Assembly (NCBI GenBank): GCA_937899715.1
Contig: CALCNX010000024.1
Span: 1-6,283 of the forward strand
From: an uncultured bacterium
GTDB taxonomy: Bacteria; Bacteroidota; Ignavibacteria; Kapaibacteriales; UBA4661
DNA length: 6,283 nt
Reading direction: 5' to 3'
Shown: positions 6,112-6,283 of the stretch, in pieces
Layout: each line of letters opens with the position of its first letter
Numbering within the stretch: the first letter of the stretch is position 1
Notes under the pieces: model-generated
Database searches by the model: none
What the model saw: the letters and a program-made list of their open reading frames with translations, nothing else
What the model was told of the DNA's origin: nothing
Position numbers and translations under genes: made by a program

Positions 6112-6283
6112 TTATGGGCTTGTATGCTACGGCGATGAGTACCAAAGACATTAGTTCCCAGATAGAGGATATTTACGGAATAGAAATCAGCCCCAGTACG
6201 GTTTCATCAGTCACCAATAAACTGATAGACCTAAGTACACGACAAAATTTTGATAGCGTCACTCAGGTCATCGTTTGCTTTTT
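6011..6283 (+). pseudogene. IS256-family (mutator-type) transposase fragment, frameshifted, runs off the window
   Basis: The + strand encodes GEVLLKIPRDREASFDPIAI then PKYQRMSTQVEQTIYGL (6011-6121). After a one-base shift at about 6122 it continues as YATAMSTKDISSQIEDIYGI then EISPSTVSSVTNKLI (6123-6229). Together these match, from memory, the conserved IS256 transposase order: GEVxLxIPRDR, FEPxxIPKYQR, LYAxGMSTRDI, LxxIYGxEVSPSxISxxTDK. In intact ~400-aa transposases this order precedes the first catalytic Asp of the DDE triad. The N-terminal ~60-70 residues are absent on the left, where the sequence passes into the barrel-protein gene. An extra G in CTT-G-TAT breaks the frame. The last stretch (LSTRQNFDSVTQVIVCF) aligns poorly with the expected WQ-RPLDSVY-VVFLD, so more decay is likely. 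No terminal inverted repeat is visible on the left side. Confidence 0.8.

Overview
The window looks like chromosomal sequence from a member of the FCB group (Bacteroidota, Chlorobi/Ignavibacteria or Kapabacteria-like). The main support is the secreted protein at 1263-2270, which ends in a type IX secretion (T9SS) type A sorting domain. Other support is weak use of Shine-Dalgarno sites, a BNR-repeat lipoprotein, and a protein that joins a membrane anchor to a C-terminal outer-membrane-type barrel. The exact lineage cannot be fixed from this sequence.

Left block, + strand, 2-2528. Five genes are packed head to tail with ATGA overlaps or 3-nt gaps. They are the C-terminal part of a solitary HsdR_N-type restriction-endonuclease-like protein (cut by the window start), a 126-aa protein I do not recognise, a 63-aa secreted Cys-rich peptide, a secreted lamin-tail-like protein with a T9SS sorting domain, and an 84-aa unknown starting at GTG. 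The spacing argues for one transcript, although predicted cytoplasmic and exported products are mixed. A sixth + strand gene, a six-helix membrane protein (2633-3325), follows after 104 nt.

Middle, 3326-3625. No convincing gene lies between the convergent ends of the membrane protein and the lipoprotein. The stretch holds a run of back-to-back inverted repeats (3404-3485) that could fold as an RNA or mark an old mobile element.

Right block, - strand, 6111-3626. A protein with an N-terminal cytoplasmic segment, one membrane helix and a C-terminal beta-barrel-like domain is followed after 23 nt by a lipoprotein beta-propeller with Asp-box (BNR) repeats. They probably form a two-gene envelope operon.

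Right edge. On the + strand, 6011-6283 encodes a recognisable but frameshifted piece of an IS256-family (mutator-type) transposase. It lacks its N-terminus and abuts the barrel-protein gene directly. The first ~34 codons of that - strand reading frame are therefore antisense transposase sequence, so the gene appears to have lost its native start and promoter and may be decapitated or newly fused. This junction is the most notable event in the window. I see no tRNA, rRNA or CRISPR array, and no complete defence system.
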